A stretch of DNA of 64,000 nt from Candidatus Omnitrophota bacterium (GCA_022711115.1 JAKLFP010000007.1:82555-146554), one strand, 5' to 3'. Counted from the stretch's first letter, positions 24,104 to 34,194 are shown. A program made the numbers and translations. Notes: generated from the letters alone by a model not told the origin.

Positions 24104-26361
24104 ACAACGAAGCTGACAGCCGAATTATTGTCGATGATTTTTTGAGACAGGCTCACTGGGATCCCCGGGATAAATCGCAGGTGCTCACGGAGTACTATGT
24201 AAAAAAGGAAACCTCAAAAAGGGGAAGACATCGCAATGAAATCATATCGGAGCCAGCCACAGAAGAATACCATGCTGGACGTGCGGATTATGTGTTGCTT
24301 GACAGCCATGGCCGCCCACTAGCCATTATCGAAGCAAAGAAATCTGCAATAGAGCCCTATACAGCGAAGCAACAAGCCCTTCCATACGCCAAAAGCATTG
24401 GTGCGCCTTTCATTTTTCTTACTAATGGCGAATTAATCTACTTCTGGGACTATCAGAATGATGACGCTCGGATGGTGAATTCACTCTATTCTCGTCGCGA
24501 TCTCGAACGAATCGTCCATCAGCGCAAAGAACGCAAGCCTCTTGCCACGATCAGCATTCCTGACTATTACCTTCGTCAGGGAGAACAGCGAAAAGTCCGT
24601 GATTACCAGCAGGAAGCGATGCGTGCTCTTGATCATGCTTTAGAGCTCGGGAAGCGCCGGTTTTTAATTGAACTTCCAACCGGTACCGGAAAAACGGATG
24701 TGGTTGCTCTTTATTTGAAACGACTTTTCGACTCAGGGAGGGCAGAGCGGGTGCTTTTCCTTGTCGACCGGGAGCAATTGGCGAAACAAGCCCTTGAGGC
24801 GCTTCAAGATGTTCTCAGTGAGCATAGCAGCTATTGGCTGAAGCCTGGAGTGGTGAAGGAAGAAAAAGAGATCACGGTTTGTTTGTTGCAAACGATGATT
24901 GGGCGCTACCAAGAATTTACTAGCGGCTATTTTGATGTTGTCATAGCAGATGAATGCCACCGGTCCATTTATGGTGCATGGCAAACCGCTTTAACCCATT
25001 TTGATGCTGTACATATCGGATTGACTGCAACGCCTGCCGCTTATATCGAACGTAATACCTTCGAATTCTATAACTGCAAAAATGGCCAGCCCGATTTTAC
25101 TTATCCTCTCCTTGAAGCTTTCAAAAAAGATTATTTGGTTCCCTATAAATTCGCATCAGGCATCACGGTCCTGATTGCGGAAGGTACGGACGAATACGAT
25201 CCCGAGAAGTTTGAGCGAGAATGGACGAATGCGGATACTAATCGAAAGTTCGTTGAAGAATTTGAACGTTTAGCCTGGCAAACCTACAAGGACCAAGCGC
25301 CCAAGCAGCGGGTTGGGCCAGGGAAGACCATTGTATTTGCAATCACCAAACGGCATGCGGCAAGGTTGGCAAAAATATTTAATGAGATGCATCCGGAGCT
25401 CAATGGGCGTTACGCGGAAGTCATTACTTCGGATGTTATGAATGCTGATGAATTAATCCGAAAATTTAAGCGCGAAGACTATCCTCAAGTGGCGGTCAGC
25501 GTAGGTATGTTAGATACGGGTTTTGATTGTCGAGAAGTCCTCCACTTACTGCTTTGTCGCAAGGTGCTGAGCCCAATTTTATACCAGCAAATGCGTGGCC
25601 GCGGTACGAGGACAGCTCCTCATATCGGTAAAAAATATTTTGTGATATATGACTTTTTCGGGAATCACAAATATTTTAATGATAGCGATGCGGATATTTT
25701 TGCCGGACATGGTGGAGGCCATGGTGCGACGCCGGGCGGTACTTTGCCCAAACCGATTTCAGAAAAAGAACTAATCGAATTGGGTCTGAAAGATGAATGG
25801 CTCGAAGCGGTTAATTATATCGAAGTAGGTCCGGAAGGGGAGCGTGTTGATAAGAAGCAGTATGTTACCAATTGGGAACAAGTTATTCGGGAGAGAGTGA
25901 ATGATGACCATCTGTTGAGGAAGGTCAGGGATATCAAGGATCCCGAAAAGGATGGGCTGACATCAAAGGAAGAAGAAACCTTAGCTAAAAATCTTAATCA
26001 GCCAGAAATGTATTTCAATGAAGATAATCTTCGGCGTGCTTATAAAGAACCTGGTGGAACCCTTATTGACTTTATTCGTAGAGCGCTTGGCATGATCAAA
26101 ACCAAGTCGAAGGAGGAAGTCATTATTGAAAATTTCCATGCTTGGCTTGTTACAAAAAAATTCACGCCTGAACAAGCCCAGTATCTGAATCTGCTGAAGA
26201 ATCGCGGTATTGTGAGAGGCGAGCTTAAAGTAGCTGATCTATTTGAGCCGCCCCTTTCAATACTAAATGCTGCATCGTTGGGCACAGAGCTGTTCGGGGA
26301 GCAGGGACTAAAAGATGTTATTGAAGAAATGAATAATGCTGTCTTTGCGAAGGCAGGATAA
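24100..26361 (+). CDS. hsdR: Type I restriction enzyme, R (translocase/nuclease) subunit
   Basis: 753 aa starting at GTG 24100. The N-terminal endonuclease domain has GRADYVLLD and IIEAKKS (D...ExK). The helicase motor has LPTGTGKTDVV (Walker A), ADECHRS (DEAH-like box II), GLTATPA and VGMLDTGFDCREV with QMRGRGTRT (motifs V and VI). The C-terminal part, with NLLKNRGIVRGELKVADLFEPP, resembles the EcoEI R C-terminal domain, and the length also fits the EcoEI-type family. HsdR translocates and cuts unmodified DNA with HsdM and HsdS, both coded next to it. Confidence 0.95.
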   Translation: MNNEADSRIIVDDFLRQAHWDPRDKSQVLTEYYVKKETSKRGRHRNEIISEPATEEYHAGRADYVLLDSHGRPLAIIEAKKSAIEPYTAKQQALPYAKSIGAPFIFLTNGELIYFWDYQNDDARMVNSLYSRRDLERIVHQRKERKPLATISIPDYYLRQGEQRKVRDYQQEAMRALDHALELGKRRFLIELPTGTGKTDVVALYLKRLFDSGRAERVLFLVDREQLAKQALEALQDVLSEHSSYWLKPGVVKEEKEITVCLLQTMIGRYQEFTSGYFDVVIADECHRSIYGAWQTALTHFDAVHIGLTATPAAYIERNTFEFYNCKNGQPDFTYPLLEAFKKDYLVPYKFASGITVLIAEGTDEYDPEKFEREWTNADTNRKFVEEFERLAWQTYKDQAPKQRVGPGKTIVFAITKRHAARLAKIFNEMHPELNGRYAEVITSDVMNADELIRKFKREDYPQVAVSVGMLDTGFDCREVLHLLLCRKVLSPILYQQMRGRGTRTAPHIGKKYFVIYDFFGNHKYFNDSDADIFAGHGGGHGATPGGTLPKPISEKELIELGLKDEWLEAVNYIEVGPEGERVDKKQYVTNWEQVIRERVNDDHLLRKVRDIKDPEKDGLTSKEEETLAKNLNQPEMYFNEDNLRRAYKEPGGTLIDFIRRALGMIKTKSKEEVIIENFHAWLVTKKFTPEQAQYLNLLKNRGIVRGELKVADLFEPPLSILNAASLGTELFGEQGLKDVIEEMNNAVFAKAG

Positions 26362-26374
26362 GGAGCTTTTTTAT

Positions 26375-28024
26375 ATGAAACAGGAATTGCGTCAAAAATT
26401 ACGTCGTATTACAGATATTCTTTGGGCCGGGGGAGTGGTAAATCCGGTGACTTACATCGAACAGTTATCCTATCTTATCTATCTCAAGCTTCTTGATGAG
26501 CAAGAATCCGAAATCGAATTGCGTAAACGAATGTTAGATCAACCCAAAAACCAAAATGGCAGCCTTTTCCCAGATCAAGCGCAACGATATCGTTGGTCTA
26601 ATTGGAAGTTTGATAGTGGGGAAAAGCTCAGGAATTTTGTTCGTGATGAGGTTTTTCCTTATATGGGTTCCTTGGTTAAGGAACAACCGCAGATCGCAGA
26701 ATATTTCCGTGATGCCATTTTGGAAATAGTTGATCCCCATGTTTTGAAGCAGGTTGTTGATGAACTTGATAGTATCGAATTTAGGAAACTAGGTACTGAT
26801 GTTAAAGGGGATATTTTTGAGTATTTGCTGACCCACCTTGGGCAGTCATCGCTGAACGGCCAATTTCGGACACCCCTCCAGATTCGAAAAATGATGGTTG
26901 AGATGGTTGATCCTGACTTGGGGGATACGGTTTATGACCCCGCGTGCGGAACGGGTGGTTTTTTAATTGATGCAGTTGAATACATGATGGCGAAATACTC
27001 TGCTGATCCGATCGAAATCCCCATTTATGGCGAAGAATGGCTGGAATCCAAAGATTTAACTCTAGAGAAAGCTAAAAAGCAAATTCCTAATCTTCAAAGT
27101 TATAAAAAAGGTCGAGGAGAAAAAATAGTAGATTGGGATCTGCTCGAAAAAGCGATTTATGGGAACGACGTTTCTAGGCAGATGATGCGTATTTCAGTCA
27201 TGAATCTAGTGCTCCACGGGATTCGTAATGCACACGTAAAACGTGCTAATACGCTTTCTGAAGTAGGAGGGCTGTCTGAGGAAGATCTCAAGCGTAAATA
27301 TAAGGTTATTCTTTCCAATCCACCATTTGCTGGTCAACTTCCTAAAGATTCGATTCGCCAAGATCTGCCAACGCATTCAAAAAAAAGCGAATTGCTTTTT
27401 CTTTCTGTGATGATGGAGGCCTTAGCACCAGGTGGCCGATGCGCTGTTGTAGTGCCTGAAGGGCTTCTTTTTGGTTCTACTGCTGCGCATGTAGATCTTC
27501 GGAAAAAATTAATTGAAGATTTTAACCTCCTAGCGGTTATTTCTTTACCTTCCGGTGTTTTTAAGCCATATGCAGGTGTAAAAACTGGTATTTTGGTTTT
27601 TCGGAAGCCACTAAATGATGAAAACAAGTTTAGGCGAAATAATAAAGTCTGGTTTTATGAAATCCAAAATGATGGATATGATCCCGATAAGATTTCGGGT
27701 GGCGTTCGTCCTGAAACGCCTGAAACGAATGATATCCCAAGGGTTTTACTTGAATGGCAGGAATACAAAAAATCTGGTTTCAAAAATCTACCTGGACGTG
27801 AAGCGGGAACGATGCTTGATGCCGGACAAGAAGAGCCTAAATCTTGGTGGGCTAGCTACGATCTGATAATTGAAAATGATTATAATCTTGCGGCTGGACG
27901 CTATAAACCACAAATCATGTCGCCAGTTCCGACAGGTGATCCTGTTAAAACCATCAAAGAACTTATACAACTTGAAAATAAAACACTAGAAGATTTAGAA
28001 ACTCTTTTAAAGGATGTAATGTGA
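26375..28024 (+). CDS. hsdM: Type I restriction-modification, M (N6-adenine methyltransferase) subunit
   Basis: 549 aa from ATG 26375, after AAGGAG (26360-26365); an upstream TTG at 26336 is not needed. The HsdM N-terminal domain (LRRITDILWAGG...LSYLIYLKLLDE) is followed by the methylase with DPACGTGGFLI (SAM motif I) and SNPPFAG (motif IV, NPPF). FRTPLQIRKMMVEMVDP is typical of HsdM. It lies 13 bp after hsdR, and its stop overlaps the GTG of hsdS. Confidence 0.95.
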   Translation: MKQELRQKLRRITDILWAGGVVNPVTYIEQLSYLIYLKLLDEQESEIELRKRMLDQPKNQNGSLFPDQAQRYRWSNWKFDSGEKLRNFVRDEVFPYMGSLVKEQPQIAEYFRDAILEIVDPHVLKQVVDELDSIEFRKLGTDVKGDIFEYLLTHLGQSSLNGQFRTPLQIRKMMVEMVDPDLGDTVYDPACGTGGFLIDAVEYMMAKYSADPIEIPIYGEEWLESKDLTLEKAKKQIPNLQSYKKGRGEKIVDWDLLEKAIYGNDVSRQMMRISVMNLVLHGIRNAHVKRANTLSEVGGLSEEDLKRKYKVILSNPPFAGQLPKDSIRQDLPTHSKKSELLFLSVMMEALAPGGRCAVVVPEGLLFGSTAAHVDLRKKLIEDFNLLAVISLPSGVFKPYAGVKTGILVFRKPLNDENKFRRNNKVWFYEIQNDGYDPDKISGGVRPETPETNDIPRVLLEWQEYKKSGFKNLPGREAGTMLDAGQEEPKSWWASYDLIIENDYNLAAGRYKPQIMSPVPTGDPVKTIKELIQLENKTLEDLETLLKDVM

Positions 28025-29316
28025 TTAGCACTTATAAGGTTGTTCCTCTAGAAAAACTAGCAAATAGTGAGCGATCGGCTATAAAAATCGGTCCCTTTGG
28101 TAGCCAGTTAAAAAAAGAAGATCTAACAACCTCGGGGATACATGTTGTTGGGATTGAAAATATTTTGAATGATCAATTTGATGGGTTGGGAAATCGCTAT
28201 ATCAGTCAGGAGAAATTTTCGACATTAAAAAGCTTTGAAATCAGGCCGGGCGATATTCTCATTACAATGATGGGAACAATTGGCGAGGTGGGTATTGTTC
28301 CTGATGGAATTAAGACATCGATAATGGATTCTCATTTATTGAGATTTCGACCAAATACAAAAATTTGTACTCCAGAATATGTTAAATGGCTTATCAAAGA
28401 AAGCGCAGCGACCAAACAGGTTCTTCATGGCAAAGCGCATGGGGCCATCATGAAGGGTTTGAATTCAAGTATTGTAAAAAAACTCCCAGCGCCTCTCCCC
28501 ATTGTCTCAGAACAAAAACATATCGTGAGCATTCTGAATAAAATCGATTCCATCAGAATAAAACGCGATGAATATAATGTAAAATTCGACGAATTGCTCT
28601 CAGCAATTTTTTACAAATTTTTCGGTGATCCGGCTACAAATCCAATGGCTTGGACCTATAAGCCTTTGGGAGAGGTCTGTATTCAAAAACCGCAGTATGG
28701 GGCCAATGCAAGCTCTAAGAACTTTAGCAAGGGTGAGCCTCGGTATGTACGAATTACTGATATCAATGAGCAAGGTAGACTCCGGCAGGATGAAAAGAGG
28801 GGTATAGATCTGGCGGATTGGGATGAATATAAATTAATAGATGGTGATTTGCTTTTTGCTAGGAGTGGCGCTACTGTTGGAAAGACATATCTTTATCGAA
28901 ATGTAGATGGGTTATGCGTTTACGCGGGGTATTTAATACGATTTAGAACTGATCCCAATAAAATTTTGCCCCGATTTCTTTTTGCGCTGACAAGAACACC
29001 TTACTATAAGGCGTGGGTTACTTCGAAAAAAAGAGTTGCTGCGCAGCCCAATATTAATGGCCAAGAATATTCTTCCTTTAGGATTCCCGTACCACCGATT
29101 GATTTGCAAAAGAAATTTACAGTAATCTATAAAGTATTGGAAAATATTGAAATTTGCAAAGAAACAAAAGATGAAAAAATAAAAGATCTGTTTTTGAATG
29201 TTGTTTATAAGGCTTTCTCTGGCGAGTTAACATCAAAATGGCGTACAGAACATGCCAAGGAGCTTTTAGCGGAAACGCGCGAACAAGAGATGCTGCTTAA
29301 TTGCGGAAAGGATTGA
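28021..29316 (+). CDS. hsdS: Type I restriction-modification, S (specificity) subunit
   Basis: 431 aa starting at GTG 28021, inside the hsdM stop. Two target-recognition halves can be seen: one starting IKIGPFGSQLKKEDL and ending VSEQKHIVSILNKIDSI, the second starting CIQKPQYGANASSKNF and ending PPIDLQKKFTVIYKVLENIE. The central and C-terminal repeats are helical spacers whose length sets the gap between half-sites. Bipartite recognition is expected; the site cannot be read from sequence. The gene is AT-rich compared with the chromosomal part of the window. Confidence 0.93.
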   Translation: MISTYKVVPLEKLANSERSAIKIGPFGSQLKKEDLTTSGIHVVGIENILNDQFDGLGNRYISQEKFSTLKSFEIRPGDILITMMGTIGEVGIVPDGIKTSIMDSHLLRFRPNTKICTPEYVKWLIKESAATKQVLHGKAHGAIMKGLNSSIVKKLPAPLPIVSEQKHIVSILNKIDSIRIKRDEYNVKFDELLSAIFYKFFGDPATNPMAWTYKPLGEVCIQKPQYGANASSKNFSKGEPRYVRITDINEQGRLRQDEKRGIDLADWDEYKLIDGDLLFARSGATVGKTYLYRNVDGLCVYAGYLIRFRTDPNKILPRFLFALTRTPYYKAWVTSKKRVAAQPNINGQEYSSFRIPVPPIDLQKKFTVIYKVLENIEICKETKDEKIKDLFLNVVYKAFSGELTSKWRTEHAKELLAETREQEMLLNCGKD

Positions 29317-29317
29317 T

Positions 29318-31123
29318 ATGCTGACTGGACTAATGGTCGGAAATTTTAAAGCTTTTGCTGATACGCAAAAAATTAAGATCAAACCTATTACGTTGATTTT
29401 CGGGGCTAATAGCGCAGGAAAGTCTAGCTTATTGCATGCATTGTTACTTTTAAATCATGCTTCGCAGCGGCGTGACAGCTCCATGCCCTCTCAGTTTGAT
29501 ATCACAAAAATGGATATAGGTGGTGAATCTGTCGATTTAGGGGGTTTTAACCAATATGTACATCGGCGGGATGTGGCACGCAAAACCGAGTTTGGAGTTT
29601 CTGTTAAAGCTCAGGATTTAAAAGGCGGATATCAAAGTCTTTTGAAATCCTCGAAGGAAATCACTGCCATCATTCGAGTCGGAGTCGAACAAGAAGAAAT
29701 AAAAATAAAGCAATCATGGGCAGAGTCTAAAGGAATATCTTTAGAAGATATTAAAGATCCTTCAAAAAAAGCACCGGGTGTGCAGAAAACCGTAGAGTTT
29801 CCTACAGGAGTTTTGCGTGCAATAAGTGATCCTCGGTTGGAAGCCTATGATGTTTCAATTGATGATGAAGTGATTGCCAAGATGAGCCTTCGAAAAGGCG
29901 GTATTTTTCGTTTGGATCGTGTGTCGGTCAATCATCCCTTCATCCGTGGCCTTGTCGAAAATATGCTTTTGGCATGCTCGAGCACAGAGAAAATCACGAA
30001 TGAAGATTTCGATATTGCACAAGATGAAATTAACAATCTTCTTACCTTATTAGAAGTAAAAGCAGATGTTTTGCTGCCTTACGCAATTGCTTTATCTAAA
30101 AAAGAGGGTGCAGGAGCAGGCGAGCCAAGCGAAATTCAACCCGAATATCAGACTAAGCAGTTTATGTTTATTAGTAAAGAGAATAGAAGTGAAGATTTGC
30201 GAAAAGCTGTTCGCCTTCTTTTTCCAACAGCATTACAAAGCTTCTTAAAGGATCTGAGTCAAAAAGCAGAGAATATCTTAAGCAAAGTTATTTATCTGGG
30301 CCCTTTACGCTCATATCCGCCACGCCATTTGGCATTTGTGTCTGAAAGTGATCCAAACTGGAAAGCCGGCGGTGGATATCTTTGGAATGTGATTAAACGA
30401 GATGCTTCGGTTCGAGATCGTGTTAATGAATGGTTGTCGGACAAAAAGAAACTCTCCTCACCATATTCATTCCGAATTAATAATTTAGTTACCACGGAAG
30501 ATGCATCTCTACGGGTATCAAAATTGATCGAAGGAATCGTGGAGGGTGAGGCCGGAGTTATGGATGAGTCTCCGGTGTCTCTATTTGATCTTGTCATGCA
30601 AGATCCTTCATATTTGACAGATAAAACGGATGAAGCATTGACAAGCATGCGTGGAGTGCCAGACCCCGTGTTGGTGGACGTTCGGTCGGGGACAGAAGTT
30701 TCTCATCGCGACGTTGGGATTGGAATAAGTCAGGTTTTGCCCGTATTGGTAGCTGCGTATTCTTCTAAAGGTAAAATATTAGCTATGGAACAACCAGAGA
30801 TACATCTTCATCCGGGGCTTCAAGCGGAACTTGGAGATGTGTTTATTCAGTCGACAGTAGGGGACAATAAAAATAGTTTCATTCTCGAAACACACAGTGA
30901 ACATCTCGTGCTGCGAATTATGCGACGCATTCGTGAAACATATGAAAATAAACTACCGCCAGGCATGCCGCCTATTAAGCCCGAAGATGTTTCTATTTTA
31001 TATGTTGAACCCGATGGCGCTAGGAGTATTGTTCGCGAAATGGAATTAAATGAGCGCGGTGATTTTGTAAAGGCCTGGCCTGGCGGTTTTTTTGAAGAAA
31101 GCTTAAGGGAAGTAATTCCATAA
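29318..31123 (+). CDS. AAA ATPase with DUF3696 (RecF/OLD-like)
   Basis: 601 aa, ABC/RecF-type ATPase. Walker A is FGANSAGKSSLLHALLLL at about residues 28-45, after the family start MLTGLMVGNFKAFADTQKI. The signature/Walker B block is DVGIGISQVLPVLVAAY, LAMEQPEIHLHPGLQAELGD and FILETHSEHLVLRIMRRIRE. The C-terminus fits DUF3696. Such ATPases are often the sensing or motor partner of a nuclease in defence loci. The gene starts 1 bp after hsdS and its stop overlaps the next start (TAATG), so it belongs to this operon. Confidence 0.85.
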   Translation: MLTGLMVGNFKAFADTQKIKIKPITLIFGANSAGKSSLLHALLLLNHASQRRDSSMPSQFDITKMDIGGESVDLGGFNQYVHRRDVARKTEFGVSVKAQDLKGGYQSLLKSSKEITAIIRVGVEQEEIKIKQSWAESKGISLEDIKDPSKKAPGVQKTVEFPTGVLRAISDPRLEAYDVSIDDEVIAKMSLRKGGIFRLDRVSVNHPFIRGLVENMLLACSSTEKITNEDFDIAQDEINNLLTLLEVKADVLLPYAIALSKKEGAGAGEPSEIQPEYQTKQFMFISKENRSEDLRKAVRLLFPTALQSFLKDLSQKAENILSKVIYLGPLRSYPPRHLAFVSESDPNWKAGGGYLWNVIKRDASVRDRVNEWLSDKKKLSSPYSFRINNLVTTEDASLRVSKLIEGIVEGEAGVMDESPVSLFDLVMQDPSYLTDKTDEALTSMRGVPDPVLVDVRSGTEVSHRDVGIGISQVLPVLVAAYSSKGKILAMEQPEIHLHPGLQAELGDVFIQSTVGDNKNSFILETHSEHLVLRIMRRIRETYENKLPPGMPPIKPEDVSILYVEPDGARSIVREMELNERGDFVKAWPGGFFEESLREVIP

Positions 31124-32049
31124 TGTTATTAAATCTTGCACTTAACCCCTGCATCTTTGATCCCACCCAGTATTCTAATAACAGTTTATGTGATCCGTTG
31201 CTCGGTAATCTCAAAAATGTATTGTTAGAAGAAGCCCTCGTTCGGGATTTGCGAAATGGTGATTGGATGAAATACATTGGTGATAATTCCAGCATTTGGC
31301 ATTCGCGCGCAAAGGAGCTTATAAAAAAAATAATTAGACAAAACCGCACTTATAAAGCCGAATCAGTAGGCGCTCAAAATCCAAACAGCTATTCTGAATG
31401 GTGTAAAGAGGCAATCTTGTCTCACGAAACAAAAAATTTGAACGGCATTATTGCTGCCACTGGTACTGTTACATCTTTTTCATCCTCTCCTGTCGTGACA
31501 TGTATTGAGAAATTGCATAATGCCGCGTGGTGGACAGCTAGAAGTAATTCTGTTCGACTTCAGAAGAAAATAACCGACTATCTAAAACATTTAGATCTTT
31601 TATTGAAACACGCCAATTCCTTTATGTTTATAGATCCTTTTTTTGATCCTTCGGAGGCGAATTACCAGGATTTTCAACAATTATTGCAAGTAATTGCCAG
31701 GCGTGAGATTAAACCCAAGGTCGAATTCCATAGAAAAGAAAGCCTTGTTGTTGCTGGCGTTCGAAAGGTTTTGACTCCGAAAGAATGGGAAAATCGATTT
31801 CTTCCCTTTAAGCCTATATTAGCCTCGAACGGAATGGCCGCCGAAGTATTTATTTGGGATGATTTCCATGACAGATATATTATCAGCGATATTGCTGGAA
31901 TTTTAGTTCCTCATGGTCTTGATGTCAGTAATCGTGCTAGTGCAGAAACGACATGGTCCCGAATTTCAAGAAGCGATAGAGATGATGTTCAAAAAGAATT
32001 TCATCCTGCTGCTGGTAGGCACATCTTGAAAGGATCCTTTTTTATATAA
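31123..32049 (+). CDS. PLD-like effector candidate partnered with the DUF3696 ATPase
   Basis: 308 aa, no firm family. The C-terminal part contains FMFIDPFFDP and FHDRYIISDIAGILVPHGLD, which looks like a single phospholipase D-type HxK-like motif (here HDR) with a following GxG element, then ETTWSRISRSDRDDVQKEF. One PLD motif per chain would need dimerisation. Translationally coupled to the ATPase gene (31123 overlap) and 1 bp before the OLD gene, so it is probably the effector or partner of one of these. Function is inferred from context and a weak motif. Confidence 0.6.
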   Translation: MLLNLALNPCIFDPTQYSNNSLCDPLLGNLKNVLLEEALVRDLRNGDWMKYIGDNSSIWHSRAKELIKKIIRQNRTYKAESVGAQNPNSYSEWCKEAILSHETKNLNGIIAATGTVTSFSSSPVVTCIEKLHNAAWWTARSNSVRLQKKITDYLKHLDLLLKHANSFMFIDPFFDPSEANYQDFQQLLQVIARREIKPKVEFHRKESLVVAGVRKVLTPKEWENRFLPFKPILASNGMAAEVFIWDDFHDRYIISDIAGILVPHGLDVSNRASAETTWSRISRSDRDDVQKEFHPAAGRHILKGSFFI

Positions 32050-32050
32050 C

Positions 32051-33655
32051 GTGAAAATTACAAAATTAGAAATTAAAAATTTTAGATCAATCAAAGATTT
32101 AACTTTAAATCCGTCATATCTTTGCGCTTTGGTTGGTGAGAATAATTCAGGCAAATCAAATATTCTTCAAGCCATTAACCTTGTCTTGGGAGAATCTTGG
32201 CCGTCCGGCCGCCAGATTAATGATGATGACGTTTATAATCGCGAAATTGATAAAGATATAGAAATCAAAATATGGTTTGATGAAGGATCCACGATCACGG
32301 ACGCCACGGGCAGAGACTATGTAATAAAAGGGTTTTTGCTTCGGTACACTCACTATAAAAGAAAATCCGGCTCTCACTTTAAAGGTGATCCGAAATTTGA
32401 CTTTGTTTGCATTGATGACAATGGAAATGAGATCAAAATTATTCGTAGGCTACCAAAAGCGGGAAGTGGTCAGCGACCTATTCCTGAAACGGTTTATGTT
32501 ACTTCGGAAATACGAGATCGTTTTCCCGTGGTTTTTATTGGTGTGAATCGTGATCTGAAATATCATTTATCTGGTTCTCAATGGACTTTGTTTGGCAAGC
32601 TTCTTAAGGAAATAGAACGTGAATTTTTGTCTGAACAGTCTAGAAAAGATGAATATGCGAAAAAAATGAGCGAAGTTTCTTCCCTGCTTCGCATACCTTT
32701 ATTCGAGCAAATGGAAAAGATGATTGAGGATAATGTTAAAAAACAAACTGGATTTAAACAGGCAAGCCTTGCATTCAAAGAACCTCCAGTCTTATCTCAC
32801 TACAAAAGTCTCGAATTGACTGTTAAAGAATCTGACCTTTATTCTGATGCTCCGGCTCTTGAAATGGGGTCAGGAGTGCAGAGCGCGATAGTCATTGCTT
32901 TAATCCAAGCGTATCGAGAGCTTCAAAAATCCGGTGGGATCTTAATGATAGAGGAACCTGAAGTTTATCTTCATCCGCACACGCGACGGTTCTTTTATCA
33001 GCTTTTACATGGTTTATCTGAACAAGCAAATCAGGTTTTTTATACAACGCATTCCGTGGAATTTTTAGATCTGTCTGATTATTCAACGATTGCTGTTGTT
33101 CGTAAATTGCCAGCTGAAGGGACTAAAGCATACCAGCCGTCTGGCTTATCTATCCAACCAGGAACAAAAAAAGAATTAAAATTGTTAACAGAATTTGATG
33201 CGCGCAGGAACGAGCTTTTTTTTGCTAAAAAAGTTTTGCTTGTTGAAGGCGCTACTGAAAAACATTCTATCCCGTTTGCTTTCAAATTATTGGGGCATGA
33301 TGTTAATGAGCAAGGGATATCAATAATTGATGTTGGTGGTAAGGAAAATCTCGAATTTTTTATAATAATTCTGAATGCATTTAAGATTCCTTATTGTGTA
33401 TTGCATGATGAAGACCGAAATGCAAAAAATTATTTAACATATCATGATGGTTCCGAAGGCATTAATAAGAAAATTGAAGCCGCTGTAAGTGCGACAGATA
33501 GAATATTCCGAATGGACCCTGATTTTGAAGGTGTTCTTAGTCTTCCAATGGGCGACAAGGTAAAAAATGCACGCGACAAACTAAGCCGAATGGCGGACAA
33601 GAACGATCTTCCTGGTATTTTGATTGATTGTGTTAATAAAGTAACATCCATTTAA
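32051..33655 (+). CDS. OLD-family ATP-dependent nuclease (ABC ATPase + TOPRIM)
   Basis: 534 aa starting at GTG 32051. The N-terminal ATPase has IKNFRSIKDLTLNPSYLCALVGENNSGKSN (Walker A about residues 28-36) and LMIEEPEVYLHPHTRRFF (Walker B) with THSVEFLDLSDY. The C-terminal TOPRIM domain has LLVEGATEKHSIP, DVGGKENLEFF and CVLHDED, giving the E...D-x-D acidic set. OLD proteins are ATP-regulated nucleases; GajA of Gabija is one. No UvrD-like GajB is present here. It is the last gene of the coupled run from 22462. Confidence 0.88.
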   Translation: MKITKLEIKNFRSIKDLTLNPSYLCALVGENNSGKSNILQAINLVLGESWPSGRQINDDDVYNREIDKDIEIKIWFDEGSTITDATGRDYVIKGFLLRYTHYKRKSGSHFKGDPKFDFVCIDDNGNEIKIIRRLPKAGSGQRPIPETVYVTSEIRDRFPVVFIGVNRDLKYHLSGSQWTLFGKLLKEIEREFLSEQSRKDEYAKKMSEVSSLLRIPLFEQMEKMIEDNVKKQTGFKQASLAFKEPPVLSHYKSLELTVKESDLYSDAPALEMGSGVQSAIVIALIQAYRELQKSGGILMIEEPEVYLHPHTRRFFYQLLHGLSEQANQVFYTTHSVEFLDLSDYSTIAVVRKLPAEGTKAYQPSGLSIQPGTKKELKLLTEFDARRNELFFAKKVLLVEGATEKHSIPFAFKLLGHDVNEQGISIIDVGGKENLEFFIIILNAFKIPYCVLHDEDRNAKNYLTYHDGSEGINKKIEAAVSATDRIFRMDPDFEGVLSLPMGDKVKNARDKLSRMADKNDLPGILIDCVNKVTSI

Positions 33656-33733
33656 TACTTAATATTCAATAATCTGTAGATTGATTCCAGCCATCCGAAA
33701 AATAAATTGTAATTCTCAATAAAAAGGAAACGA

Positions 33734-34189
33734 ATGGTATTGTTTGAAACTATAGTTGCTCAGATGCCAGCCTTAATGAAAAAGCTAAGTGCGTCTCCTT
33801 TTCAAACGAGAAGTGAAACGAAGAATTTACCTGAAAAAGGCATCTATGTGTTTTATGAGGATGGAAAACCTATTTATGTTGGCCGCTCCCGTAATTTAAG
33901 GCAGCGAATCCTAAATCATAGCCGTCCCTCATCACCACACAATTCCGCGTCCTTTGCTTTTTTGCTTACCCGGGAAAAGACGGGCTGCCTTCGCCATAAA
34001 GACAGCCGTTTTCGGGCCTGCCTTGAAAAAGATCCTCAATTCGCAAAGGTCTTTAAAGAACAAAAGGCGAGAATCTCAAGGATGAAAATAAAAGCGGTTG
34101 AGATCGAAGACCCCAATACGCAGGCGATTTTCGAGATTTATTGTTCAGAAAAGCTTCGGACTCCTTATAACGATTTTGATACGCACTGA
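33734..34189 (+). CDS. GIY-YIG family nuclease
   Basis: 151 aa. The GIY-YIG core is visible: KGIYVFYEDGKPIYVGRSRNLRQRILNH, with GIY (here GIYVF), YVG and the catalytic Arg of RNLRQR; a Glu later (VEIEDPNTQAIFEIY) could bind metal and the end carries TPYNDF. It starts 78 bp after the OLD gene and ends 5 bp before the 550-aa unknown gene, so it seems to open the next cassette. Confidence 0.85.
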   Translation: MVLFETIVAQMPALMKKLSASPFQTRSETKNLPEKGIYVFYEDGKPIYVGRSRNLRQRILNHSRPSSPHNSASFAFLLTREKTGCLRHKDSRFRACLEKDPQFAKVFKEQKARISRMKIKAVEIEDPNTQAIFEIYCSEKLRTPYNDFDTH

Positions 34190-34194
34190 TTTTG

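Noticed and set aside
32051..33655. OLD gene as Gabija GajA
   Set aside because: No UvrD-like GajB gene lies next to it; neighbours are a PLD-like gene and a GIY-YIG gene.
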